A stretch of 10,472 nucleotides of DNA from Alphaproteobacteria bacterium (GCA_022826345.1 JAJDVB010000109.1:1-10472); one strand, 5' to 3'. Shown: positions 1-6,744, counted from the first letter of the stretch. Notes: generated by a model not told the origin, from the letters alone. Program-made: numbers and translations.

Positions 1-1
1 A

Positions 2-256
2 GTGTCATCGGACAACCAGGCGCGCCTGAACACGGAGATCGGCTACGGTCTCGGCGTAGCGCCCGGCATGGGCATGGTAACGCCCTATGCGGGGCTCGGG
101 CTTAGTGGCGAAGGCGCGCAGTGGTGGCGCATGGGTGCGCGCTGGCAGCTTGCGCCGGCCGCGAGCGTGAGCGTTGAAGGCAGCCTGTACGAGGCCGCCA
201 ACGACGACGGCGGGCCCGGACACGGCCTGATGCTGCGCGGCGCCTTGCGCTGGTAA
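2..256 (+). CDS. 3' end of an outer-membrane beta-barrel (autotransporter-like) protein, 5' truncated
   Basis: The reading frame is open from the window edge to a TAA stop. The visible 84 residues look like the last strands of an outer-membrane beta-barrel: short Gly- and aromatic-rich segments (TPYAGLGLSG, WWRMGARWQL, ASVSVEGSLYEA, GHGLMLRGALRW) alternate with small turns, and the chain ends in Trp. A C-terminal aromatic residue is the usual recognition signal for the BAM insertion machinery. The turn-strand pattern resembles the C-terminal barrel of large alphaproteobacterial autotransporters or repeat adhesins. The GTG at position 2 is probably an internal Val codon; the true start lies outside the window. 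The passenger domain and function cannot be seen. It could instead be another small barrel family. It shows no functional link to the genes that follow. Confidence 0.6.
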   Translation: MSSDNQARLNTEIGYGLGVAPGMGMVTPYAGLGLSGEGAQWWRMGARWQLAPAASVSVEGSLYEAANDDGGPGHGLMLRGALRW

Positions 257-272
257 CGCCGTGAGGTCCTAA

Positions 273-395
273 TCCGCGCTACTGGCGGAGCACTACTACC
301 AATATGCGGGCGACTTCAGTGACGTGGTGACTACGACCTCCGCCGTCGACTCAGCGCTTGCTGCCGACCTCGACACGGACAGCGGGCGGTCATAG
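273..395 (+). other. Possible ORF remnant between barrel gene and toxin-antitoxin locus
   Basis: The frame is open for about 40 codons between a TAA at 270-272 and a TAG at 393-395, and reads like protein (LAEHYYQYAGDFSDVV and then an Asp/Ala/Thr-rich tail). It has no ATG/GTG start with a ribosome-binding site. I do not recognise it. It may be the 3' scrap of a gene displaced when the toxin-antitoxin locus arrived, or simply a chance open frame. Its stop codon lies inside the left arm of the inverted repeat at 392-427. Confidence 0.2.
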
Positions 396-427
396 CTGGA
401 ATGGACCACGATCGGCAATCCAGCTAT
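392..427. repeat. Perfect 9-base inverted repeat upstream of vapB
   Basis: ATAGCTGGA at 392-400 is the exact reverse complement of TCCAGCTAT at 419-427, with 18 bases between the arms. The left arm covers the end of the preceding short open frame and the right arm overlaps the candidate -10 box of the antitoxin gene. It could be a repressor site (arm centres are 27 bases apart, close to two and a half helical turns) or a stem-loop ending upstream transcription, although no T-run follows. Confidence 0.55.
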
Positions 428-430
428 AAC
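402..430 (+). promoter_or_regulatory. Candidate promoter of the vapBC locus
   Basis: TGGACC (402-407) and TATAAC (425-430) are separated by 17 bases. They match the sigma-70 consensus at 4/6 and 5/6 positions. Transcription would begin near 436-438, inside the palindrome at 433-447, leaving a leader of about 40 bases before the vapB start at 477. This is a motif match by eye only. Confidence 0.4.
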
Positions 431-432
431 TC

Positions 433-447
433 CTTTTGACTCAAAAG
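433..447. promoter_or_regulatory. 15-base perfect palindrome, likely autoregulatory operator of vapBC
   Basis: CTTTTGA-C-TCAAAAG is a perfect dyad with a single central base, 29 bases before the antitoxin start codon and directly downstream of the candidate -10 box. Type II antitoxins with an HTH domain usually repress their own operon at such a site. The dyad is AT-rich in a GC-rich region, which makes a chance match less likely. The assignment to VapB binding is inference. Confidence 0.5.
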
Positions 448-476
448 TTGGTCATTCGCATTCGGGAGGAGCCCCG

Positions 477-1169
477 ATGGCCAGACGTCAAACACGGACC
501 AACGATCCCCGAGAGCTCCCCGCTTACACGATCTCGGAAGCCGCCCACTACCTCGCCGTGCCCGCCGCGACCATTCGCTATTGGTCGGTGGGCCGCGACG
601 AGTACGCGCCGCTGATCGAAGTACCTGCACACGTGCCGACGCTGCTCTCCTTCCTCAATCTCACGGAGCTTCACGTTCTCGCCGCTATTCGGCGCAAGCA
701 CGAAGTGAAGATGCCGAGCATTCGCAGGGCGATCCAATTCTTGGCGGCGAATGCGCGGCAGGAGATGGACAAGCGTCATCCGCTGGTCAGTCGCGAGCTT
801 GAGACGGACGGGCTAGACCTGTTCACCGAGCAATACGGGCAACTGATCAATATCAGCCAAGCGGGCCAAACAGCCATGCGGGAGATCATCAGCGCGGCGC
901 TCCGCCGGATCGATCGCGATCCCGCGGGTGTCCCAATCAAGCTCTATCCGTTCACCCGGAGCGCCATGGACGACACGCCCGCGATGATTGTTATCGATCC
1001 GACGCTCTCCGCCGGGCGGCCTGTCATCGCCGGCACCGGCCTCGCCACTCAGCTCATCGCCGAACGCTACAAGGCAGGTGAGGCCATCGGCGACCTGGCG
1101 CACGACTATGAGCGTGGGCATGAGGAAATCGAAGAAGCGATCCGGTGCGAGCTCCAAGCCGCAGCCTGA
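477..1169 (+). CDS. vapB: VapB45-like antitoxin: N-terminal HTH plus C-terminal DUF433
   Basis: This 230-residue protein is the predicted antitoxin of a type II toxin-antitoxin pair. Residues about 17-36 (YTISEAAHYLAVPAATIRYW) read as a MerR/excisionase-like helix-turn-helix. Residues about 169-226 match DUF433, with IDPTLSAGRPVIAGTGLAT in place of the usual I-D-P-x-I-x-x-G-x-P-x-I-x-G-T pattern, followed by an acidic helical tail (GHEEIEEAI). The two-domain layout and length match the Mycobacterium tuberculosis VapB45 (Rv2018) type rather than short DUF433 antitoxins. The ATG is preceded by a strong GGGAGGAG site at 464-471. The gene overlaps the toxin by 50 bases, the expected translational coupling. 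The HTH and the palindrome at 433-447 suggest self-repression. Bare DUF433 proteins are sometimes of unknown role, but the PIN-like partner makes the antitoxin call likely. Confidence 0.8.
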   Translation: MARRQTRTNDPRELPAYTISEAAHYLAVPAATIRYWSVGRDEYAPLIEVPAHVPTLLSFLNLTELHVLAAIRRKHEVKMPSIRRAIQFLAANARQEMDKRHPLVSRELETDGLDLFTEQYGQLINISQAGQTAMREIISAALRRIDRDPAGVPIKLYPFTRSAMDDTPAMIVIDPTLSAGRPVIAGTGLATQLIAERYKAGEAIGDLAHDYERGHEEIEEAIRCELQAAA

Positions 1170-1554
1170 GCGCACGCTCTTCATCGATCGCAGCCTCGGA
1201 AGGCACATCATCGCGGACCGTCTTCGCGCCGAGGGAATGGCGGTCGAGGTGCATGACGACCATCTTCCGCAGGACGCGCCGGACGAGGAGTGGATCGCGC
1301 TCGTCGGACGAATGGGCTGGGTGGCGATCACCAAAGACAGGGGCGTTCGTTATCGTGCAGCGGAGCTACAAGCGATCCGGCGGCATTCGGCGCGGGTCAT
1401 CGTAATCCGGATGAAGAACGCGACCGGGCCGGACATCGCGGAGCTGCTGGTGAAAGGAAGGCGTCGTATCACTCGCTTCGCGGCGAAGACGCTCCCTCCG
1501 TTCGTGGCCGGCATTTATGGCAGCGGCGCGGTCAAAGAATACGAGATCGTCTGA
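1120..1554 (+). CDS. vapC: VapC45-like PIN-domain toxin (putative ribonuclease)
   Basis: This 144-residue protein has the layout of a VapC45/DUF5615-type PIN-like toxin, predicted to be a metal-dependent RNase held inactive by the upstream antitoxin. The conserved acidic positions are visible: Asp23 in LFIDRSLGR, the acidic cluster HDDHLPQDAPDEEW (45-58), and Lys72-Asp73 in WVAITKDRG. The chain ends in a basic segment (KGRRRITRF) and a hydrophobic tail. The ATG at 1120 lies within the antitoxin gene; a GTG at 1114 is an alternative. The core domain starts near residue 19, so the Lys/Ser-rich first 18 residues are extra. No good ribosome-binding site precedes the start, which fits coupling to vapB translation. 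The next gene is convergent. RNase activity and target are inferred from the family. Confidence 0.78.
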   Translation: MRKSKKRSGASSKPQPERTLFIDRSLGRHIIADRLRAEGMAVEVHDDHLPQDAPDEEWIALVGRMGWVAITKDRGVRYRAAELQAIRRHSARVIVIRMKNATGPDIAELLVKGRRRITRFAAKTLPPFVAGIYGSGAVKEYEIV

Positions 1555-1603
1555 CGCTTGCCGCGACCAACAAACTCCGGAGCGCTTCCGTGGGGAGTGG
1601 AAA

Positions 1604-1617
1604 GGCTCGAGCGAGCC
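1604..1617. repeat. Small GC-rich inverted repeat between convergent genes
   Basis: GGCTC (1604-1608) and GAGCC (1613-1617) form a short perfect stem with a four-base loop, in the 70-base gap between the ends of the toxin gene and the six-gene operon. It sits where a shared terminator would be expected, but no T-run follows on either strand, so a terminator role is weakly supported. Confidence 0.2.
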
Positions 1618-1624
1618 AGGCGTC

Positions 1625-2017
1625 CTAGAACTTCCGATAGACCCCGTTGAGGTCCGCCATCGGGTGGCGCGGCGACATCTGGAACTTCACCAGAAGCTCG
1701 CGGGCGAGCATGTCGCGGTCCTGCTGATTGTCGGGGAGCTCCAGGTCCTCGGGCACCGTGACCCAGCCGTTGATGTTGCGGTCGAACACCGCGGGCCGGC
1801 CTTCCTCGTAGCCCATGTGGACGTCTTCCAGCCAGTTCAAATCGGTCCAGCCCATGGTCTCGATGTAGCGCTTGAGGAAGGGGGTGAGCCGCTCGTAGTC
1901 GGGCACCAGGTTCACATCGTAGCGATAGCCGATGTGCTGGCCGATCTCCTTCTCGCGCTCGCTATCGAGGCCGCTCTGGCTCAGGTAGTAGTCGACGTCG
2001 CCGGTATTGTCGCTCAT
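1625..2017 (-). CDS. Unrecognised acidic 130-residue protein, last gene of the amine operon
   Basis: I do not recognise this family. The protein has 130 residues, begins MSDNTGDVDYYLSQSGLD and ends LNGVYRKF. It is strongly acidic (14 Asp and 11 Glu against 14 Lys/Arg), has three Trp, no Cys, no signal peptide and no membrane segment, so a soluble cytoplasmic protein is likely. A GGAGAAG ribosome-binding site sits 5 bases before the ATG, and the start is 23 bases after the glxD stop, so it is almost certainly co-transcribed with glxBCD. Tyr-rich and Trp-rich helical stretches (YERLTPFLKRYIETMGWTDLNW) followed by a Pro-rich tail suggest a small folded domain. An accessory subunit or chaperone of the GlxBCD complex is one possibility, suggested only by position. 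The in-frame upstream extension to 2197 overlaps glxD and is rejected. Confidence 0.75.
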   Translation of the reverse strand: MSDNTGDVDYYLSQSGLDSEREKEIGQHIGYRYDVNLVPDYERLTPFLKRYIETMGWTDLNWLEDVHMGYEEGRPAVFDRNINGWVTVPEDLELPDNQQDRDMLARELLVKFQMSPRHPMADLNGVYRKF

Positions 2018-2040
2018 GGCGCTTCTCCGGTCCAAAAGGC

Positions 2041-3408
2041 TTAGTAGCGGTTCATGTCGGGGCGACCGACGGTGTGCTGGGAGCCCGCGAGCGGCACCTG
2101 GGCCATGGCCGAGGCCTCCATGGTGAGCGCCGCGAGGTCCTCCGGCTCCAGGCTGTGGACGTCGGTCTTGCCGCAGGCGCGCGCCATCATCTGGCATTCC
2201 AGGGTCAGCGTGTGGAGGAAGTTGTAGACCCGCTCCGCCGCCTCGTCGGGGTCGAGCCGCTTGCGCAGCTCAGGGTCCTGGGTGGCGACGCCCACGGGGC
2301 AACGCCCGGTGTGGCAGTGATAGCAGTAGCCGGCCTCGACCCCGATCTCGGTCTCGAAGTCGGCCTCCGGGATGTCCTTGTTGCAGTTGAGCGCCATCAT
2401 CACCGAGTGGCCGATGGCGACCGCATCGGCCCCCAGCGCAAGCGCCTTGGCGATATCGCCGCCGTTGCGCACCCCGCCGGCGTAGACGAGGCTGATGCTC
2501 CCGGTGGCGCCGAGGTCGTCCAGGGCCTTGCGCGCCTGGCGGATCGCCGCGATGCCGGGCACGCCGGTCTCCTCGGTCGCGAGATGCGGGCCGGCGCCGG
2601 TGGAGCCCTCCATCCCGTCGATGTAGATGCTGTCCGGTCCGGTCTTGATCGCCATGCGCACGTCGTCATAGACGCGCGCCGCGCCCAGCTTGAGTTGGAT
2701 CGGGATCTCGGCGTTGGTGGCTTCGCGGATCTCGTTGATCTTGAGCGCGAGGTCGTCGGGCCCCAGCCAGTCCGGATGGCGCGCGGGCGAGCGCTGGTCG
2801 ATACCGGCGGGCAGCGAGCGCATCTCCGCCACCTGGTCGGTAACCTTCTGCCCCATCAGGTGGCCGCCGAGCCCGACCTTGCAGCCCTGGCCGATGAAGA
2901 ACTCGCAGGCATCCGCGAGCCGCAGGTGGTGGGGGTTGAAGCCGTAGCGGGACTGGATGCACTGGTAGAGCCACTTCTCGGAATAGCGGCGTTCGTCGGG
3001 GATCATGCCGCCCTCGCCGGAACAGGTGGCGGTGCCGGCCATGGTGGCGCCGCGGGCGAGCGCGGTCTTGGCCTCGTAGGAGAGCGCGCCGAAGCTCATG
3101 CCGGTGACGTAGACGGGGATGTCGAGCACCAGCGGCCGCTTGGCCTTGGGCCCGATCACCGTCGTGGTCGTGCATTTCTCGCGGTAGCCCTCGATGACGA
3201 AGCGCGTGAGCGTGCCCGGCAGGAAGGTGAGGTCGTCGAAGGTCGGGATGTTCTTGAAGAGCGAGAAGCCCCGCATCCGGTAGCGGCCGAGCTCCGCCTT
3301 GATGTGGATGTCGTCGATCACCTCCGGCGAAAAGATGCTGCTCCGCCCTAGGATGTGACGGTTGCGGCTGGGCCGGTTGGCGACGGCTTCGCGTCTGTCG
3401 CTGGCCAT
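2041..3408 (-). CDS. glxD: GlxD/MgsC: FMN- and Fe-S-binding glutamate-synthase-like catalytic subunit
   Basis: This 455-residue protein is the FMN-barrel part of glutamate synthase as a separate subunit, homologous to GlxD of rhizobia and MgsC of N-methylglutamate synthase. GMSFGALSYEAKTALARGA (103-121), SGEGGMIP (130-137), QLKLGAARV (238-246), DGMEGSTGAGP (264-274) and AGGVRNGGDIAKALALGADA (310-329) are the expected barrel and FMN-phosphate motifs. Cys362, Cys365 and Cys370 in YCYHCHTGRCPVGVATQ probably hold the 3Fe-4S cluster. The complex is expected to move an amino or alkylamino group from a glutamylamide onto a 2-oxo acid or glutamate. The ATG at 3408 has an AAGGAG site 6 bases upstream; a longer frame to 3495 runs into glxC and is rejected. 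The glxC stop is 38 bases upstream. Which amine is used is unknown. Confidence 0.88.
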   Translation of the reverse strand: MASDRREAVANRPSRNRHILGRSSIFSPEVIDDIHIKAELGRYRMRGFSLFKNIPTFDDLTFLPGTLTRFVIEGYREKCTTTTVIGPKAKRPLVLDIPVYVTGMSFGALSYEAKTALARGATMAGTATCSGEGGMIPDERRYSEKWLYQCIQSRYGFNPHHLRLADACEFFIGQGCKVGLGGHLMGQKVTDQVAEMRSLPAGIDQRSPARHPDWLGPDDLALKINEIREATNAEIPIQLKLGAARVYDDVRMAIKTGPDSIYIDGMEGSTGAGPHLATEETGVPGIAAIRQARKALDDLGATGSISLVYAGGVRNGGDIAKALALGADAVAIGHSVMMALNCNKDIPEADFETEIGVEAGYCYHCHTGRCPVGVATQDPELRKRLDPDEAAERVYNFLHTLTLECQMMARACGKTDVHSLEPEDLAALTMEASAMAQVPLAGSQHTVGRPDMNRY

Positions 3409-3446
3409 GACGGGCTCCTTACGGGGTAGCGAGAGTCCGCGCTCGC

Positions 3447-4298
3447 CTAGAGCGCGATCTTCTTCTCGGTCGGCTCGAGGTTGTCGTAGTTCCAAAGCTG
3501 CTTGCCGGCGACGATCTTGTTCAGGTTCGCGACGCCGTTGGGCGCTTCCAGGCCATAGGTCGCAAGCTTCTTCTCGAGCCAGCGCGCCTCGACATCGGTG
3601 ATTTCGCCGGGCACGGCATCGACGCCGAGGGAGGCGATCGTGCCGCCGACGAAGATCGTGCCGTCGTAGAGGGAATCACCGAGATTGGGGCCGGCGTCGC
3701 CGAGGATGACGATGCGTCCGCGCTGCATCATGAAGCCGGTAAACGCGCCGGCGCGGCCACCGATGATGATGGTGCCGCCCTTCATGTCGATGCCGGTGCG
3801 CGAGCCCACGTCGCCCTTGCAGACGAGGTCGCCGCCCCTGAGCGCGGCGCCGAAAGTGGAGCCTGCGTTCTTCTCGATTACGACCACGCCCGCCATCATG
3901 TTCTCGGCGCAGGACCAGCCGACGCGGCCCTTGATGTGGATGTTGGGGCCGTCGACCAGGCCGCAGCCGAAGTAGCCTAGGCTGCCCTCGAAATCGAGCT
4001 TGAGGCGGTTGAGGATGCCGACGCCGAGGGAGTGCTTGGCCAGCGGGTTCTGCACCACGATATGGCCGTAGCCCTCGCCCATCAGCTCGCGGATGCGGAG
4101 GTTGACGGCGGGGCCGTCCATCTCCGCCGCGTCGATCGTCGCCTTCTTGGTGAAGTCGACGTCGAAGCCTTCGGGATAGGTGTAGTTGTCGCCTTCCTCG
4201 GGGTAGAAGAAGACCTGCTGGGTGCGGCCGGCGAGCTGCTCCGCGTGCAGCCCCATGTCATGGGATTTGTGCCGATCGGCAGGGCTCAGTTCTGCCAT
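3447..4298 (-). CDS. glxC: GlxC/MgsB: GXGXG-repeat domain subunit
   Basis: This 283-residue protein matches the C-terminal GXGXG domain of glutamate synthase as a free-standing subunit (GlxC/MgsB). Right-handed beta-helix repeats rich in Gly are visible in the middle and C-terminal half: GVVVIEKNAGSTFGAALRGG, DLVCKGDVGSRTGIDMKGG, TIIIGGRAGAFTGFMMQRG and RIVILGDAGPNLGDSLYDG. In the full enzyme this domain bridges the amidotransferase and FMN domains and has no active site of its own. The ATG follows a GGGGGAGG site, and the gene overlaps the end of glxB by 13 bases, which suggests translational coupling. The terminal EPTEKKIAL is short and polar. Length and order match the rhizobial glxBCD sets. 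Confidence in the family is high; the substrate of the complex is inferred. Confidence 0.87.
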   Translation of the reverse strand: MAELSPADRHKSHDMGLHAEQLAGRTQQVFFYPEEGDNYTYPEGFDVDFTKKATIDAAEMDGPAVNLRIRELMGEGYGHIVVQNPLAKHSLGVGILNRLKLDFEGSLGYFGCGLVDGPNIHIKGRVGWSCAENMMAGVVVIEKNAGSTFGAALRGGDLVCKGDVGSRTGIDMKGGTIIIGGRAGAFTGFMMQRGRIVILGDAGPNLGDSLYDGTIFVGGTIASLGVDAVPGEITDVEARWLEKKLATYGLEAPNGVANLNKIVAGKQLWNYDNLEPTEKKIAL

Positions 4299-5242
4299 AC
4301 CTTGACCTCCCCCTCGTAGGGATCCCAAGTGTCGATCTCGTCTGGCATGACGCCGCGGATCGCGACCTCCTCGGAGGCGAGGCCGACGAAATCGTCGCTC
4401 TCGTAGAGCACCATCGGCTTGGCCGCCATCGTGTCCTTGGCCATGCCGAGGCTGTCCGCCGTCGCCACCAGATAGGTGAAGACGCCGTCCAGCTCGCCCA
4501 CCGAACGATCCATCGCCTCCTTGAGCGTGTCGCCCCGCTCGATGCGGTCGGCGAGGTAGACCGCGATCAGCTCGGAATCGCAGTTCGACATGAAGCGATG
4601 GCCCCGGTGCTCCAGCGCCCGGCGGAACTTCCAGTAGTTGGTGAGCTGGCCGTTGTGGACCACCGAGATGTCGTTGAAGGGATAGGCCCAGTAGGGATGG
4701 GCCGAGCGGATATCGACGTCCGATTCCGTCGCCATCCGCGTGTGGCCGATGGCGTGGGTGCCCTGGAACCCGGCCAGGTCGTACTGCGCGCTCACGATGC
4801 CTGCGTCGCCGAGATCCTTGATCAGCTCCAGCGCACGGCCGAGGGAGAGAATCTCCGCCCCCTCGACATCCTCGATGTAATCGGCGAAGCGCTTGAGCCG
4901 CTGCTGGCCGCCGTCGTCGTCAGCGGGGAAGCGCAGGCGGTAGCGGTAGGCGTACTCGGTCGCCTGTTCCTCGCCAACGATCTCCACATCCATGCTGCGG
5001 ATGCGCTTATCCACCTCCGCCTTGCGGTCCTTGATCTGCTGGTGGATTTCGAAGCCTTTGCCGATGTCCTCCTGCTCCGCCACCTTGAAGCGCATCACGT
5101 GGTCGCTCTCGACCGGGATGCCGTAGATGGCGAAGCCGGTGGAGTCCGGCCCGCGGTGCTTGAGCGCCTGGAGCATCGTGGTCATCTCGGCCCCGATGTC
5201 GCCGCTCGATCCGCGATGGATCAGTCCTGCTATCCCGCACAT
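4286..5242 (-). CDS. glxB: GlxB/MgsA: class II glutamine amidotransferase-like subunit
   Basis: This 318-residue protein is an N-terminal-nucleophile amidotransferase, equivalent to the first domain of glutamate synthase. The start MCGIAGLI places Cys2 as the nucleophile after Met removal, which fixes the start at 5242 despite a weak ribosome-binding site and an open frame to 5332. RGPDSTG (30-36), HTRMATES (167-174), AHP (181-183), VVHNGQL (194-200) with the oxyanion-hole Asn-Gly, and CDSE (221-224) are all present. A charged insertion of roughly 90 residues (about 50-145) lies before HTRMAT compared with PurF-type enzymes. In this operon the expected substrate is a gamma-glutamylamide, from which it would release amine or ammonia to the GlxD active site. 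It starts 23 bases after the GlnT stop and ends inside glxC. Confidence 0.88.
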   Translation of the reverse strand: MCGIAGLIHRGSSGDIGAEMTTMLQALKHRGPDSTGFAIYGIPVESDHVMRFKVAEQEDIGKGFEIHQQIKDRKAEVDKRIRSMDVEIVGEEQATEYAYRYRLRFPADDDGGQQRLKRFADYIEDVEGAEILSLGRALELIKDLGDAGIVSAQYDLAGFQGTHAIGHTRMATESDVDIRSAHPYWAYPFNDISVVHNGQLTNYWKFRRALEHRGHRFMSNCDSELIAVYLADRIERGDTLKEAMDRSVGELDGVFTYLVATADSLGMAKDTMAAKPMVLYESDDFVGLASEEVAIRGVMPDEIDTWDPYEGEVKVWQN

Positions 5243-5265
5243 GGGCGCCTCGTCTTTCGCGTGAG

Positions 5266-6735
5266 TTAGGGCAGGCAGTCGAGATAGGTCTCGACGTCCC
5301 ACTCGGTGACCGTGGACATGAAGCGCTCCCACTCGTCGCGCTTGTAGTGCAAGAAGACCTTGAACATCTCGTCCGGCAGCGCCGCCTTGATCACCTCGTC
5401 GCGCTCCAGCGCGTCGAGCGCCTCGCCCAGGGACATCGGCAGCTTCTTCACCAGCTTGCCGGCCTCCATGGCCTGGTAAATGTTGCGCTCCTCCGGCTCG
5501 CCGGGGTCCAGATTGCGTGAGATGCCGTCGTCGAAAGCCTTGAGTATCGTGCCGGCCATCAGGTACGGATTGACCATCGAATCGACCGAGCGGTACTCGA
5601 AGCGGCCCGGTGCCGAGACGCGCAGGCCGCAGGTCCGATTCTGATAGCCCCAGTCGGCAAAGACCGGAGCCCAGAAGCCGGTGTCCCAGAGACGCCGGTA
5701 CGAGTTGACGGTGGACGAGCCGAGGGCGGTGAGCGCCGCAAGGTGCTCCATCACGCCCCCGATGCAGTTGAGGCCGATCGGGCCGGGCTTGTGGTCATCG
5801 ATCGACGGGTCCGGCATGAACAGGTTCTCGCCGCCCTTCCAGTAGCTGAACGTGTCGTCCATGCCGGCGATCGGGTCCTGATGAAGCGTGTTGACCCGTT
5901 GCTCGCCGCCGGTCCAGAGCGAAACGTTGTGGTGGCAGCCGCTCGCCGAGACCCCCATGAAGGGCTTCGACATGAAGCAGGCGATGACGCCGTGCTCGCG
6001 GGCGACCTGGGCGCAGATCTGACGATAGGTGGTGAGCCGGTCGGCGGTCCGGAGCGCGTCGTCGAACATGAAGTTTAGTTCGAGCTGACCGGGCGCGTCC
6101 TCGTGGTCGCCCTGGATCATGTCGAGCCCCATGGCCTGGCCGTACTCGATCACCTGCATGAAGATCGGCCGGAGCTCCTCGAACTGGTCGATGTGGTAGC
6201 AGTTGGGCTTGGTCACGCCGCCGTCGGTCCCGCCGTCCGCGCCGCGCTTGAGCCACATCATCTCGGGCTCGGTGCCGTGGCGCATCTGCATCCCGTGCTT
6301 GGCCTGAAACTCCTCGTGGATGATCCGCAGGTTGCCACGACAGTCCGAGGTCAAATGCCCGCCGGGATTCTCACGCTCCTCCCGGTTGCGGAAGCAGGTG
6401 CAGAAGACCCGCGCGACGCGCTTGTCCCAGGGCAGCTGGACGAAGGTCTCGGGGTCGGGGATGCCGACCAATTCCGACGCTTCCGGCCCGTAGCCGATGT
6501 AGTTGGAGTGGCGGTCGGTGAATAGGTTCGCTGTCGAGCCGTAGACCAGCTGGAAGCCGCGCTCGGCGATCTGTTCCCAGTGGTCGGCCGGGATGCCCTT
6601 GCCGACGATCCGCCCCGTGACGGAGATGAACTGATAGTAGATGTAGGTGACGCCGAGCTCGTCGATCTTGGCGCGCACCTGCCGCACCAGCTCGTCGCGG
6701 CCTTCTCGGTTTACATGGGCTTCGAGATCGGTCAC
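5266..6735 (-). CDS. glnT: GlnT-type glutamine synthetase homologue, likely gamma-glutamylamide synthetase
   Basis: This is a 489-residue ATP-dependent glutamate:amine ligase of the GS fold. Catalytic motifs are intact: HGTEPEMMW (153-161) with metal-binding Glu156/158, GDHEDAPGQLELNF (209-222), GCHHNVSLW (266-274), NSYRRLW (344-350) and the ATP/glutamate region GRFEYRSVDSMVNPYLMAGT (377-396). The ammonium-site loop DGSS of true glutamine synthetases reads YGST (65-68), and the N-terminal TGRIVGKGIP recalls PuuA and GlnT enzymes, so an amine substrate is more likely than ammonia. By analogy with GmaS it would make a gamma-glutamylalkylamide for GlxBCD. The start is GTG at 6735, set by a GGGAGG site 9 bases upstream; the in-frame ATG at 6882 lies in the FAD gene. 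The length exceeds the usual 435-450 residues of GmaS/GlnT. The gap to the FAD gene is 34 bases. Confidence 0.85.
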   Translation of the reverse strand: MTDLEAHVNREGRDELVRQVRAKIDELGVTYIYYQFISVTGRIVGKGIPADHWEQIAERGFQLVYGSTANLFTDRHSNYIGYGPEASELVGIPDPETFVQLPWDKRVARVFCTCFRNREERENPGGHLTSDCRGNLRIIHEEFQAKHGMQMRHGTEPEMMWLKRGADGGTDGGVTKPNCYHIDQFEELRPIFMQVIEYGQAMGLDMIQGDHEDAPGQLELNFMFDDALRTADRLTTYRQICAQVAREHGVIACFMSKPFMGVSASGCHHNVSLWTGGEQRVNTLHQDPIAGMDDTFSYWKGGENLFMPDPSIDDHKPGPIGLNCIGGVMEHLAALTALGSSTVNSYRRLWDTGFWAPVFADWGYQNRTCGLRVSAPGRFEYRSVDSMVNPYLMAGTILKAFDDGISRNLDPGEPEERNIYQAMEAGKLVKKLPMSLGEALDALERDEVIKAALPDEMFKVFLHYKRDEWERFMSTVTEWDVETYLDCLP

Positions 6736-6744
6736 GTCTTTATT

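Noticed and set aside
1604..1617. Rho-independent terminator between the convergent genes
   Set aside because: The stem is only five pairs and no T-run follows on either strand; kept only as a small inverted repeat.
1517..2044. 175-codon plus-strand frame over the small operon gene
   Set aside because: It overlaps the toxin end and runs antisense to a gene with a good ribosome-binding site and operon spacing; its sequence is Val/Ala/His-rich shadow type.
2074..3351. 425-codon open frame on the plus strand opposite glxD
   Set aside because: It is the GC-rich mirror of glxD: rich in Val, Ala, Asp, Gly, His and Arg with no recognisable domain, while the minus frame has full family motifs.
5266..6735. 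Housekeeping glutamine synthetase (glnA)
   Set aside because: It lacks the DGSS ammonium loop, groups by motif with GlnT/PuuA-like enzymes and sits in an amine-type operon without glnB.
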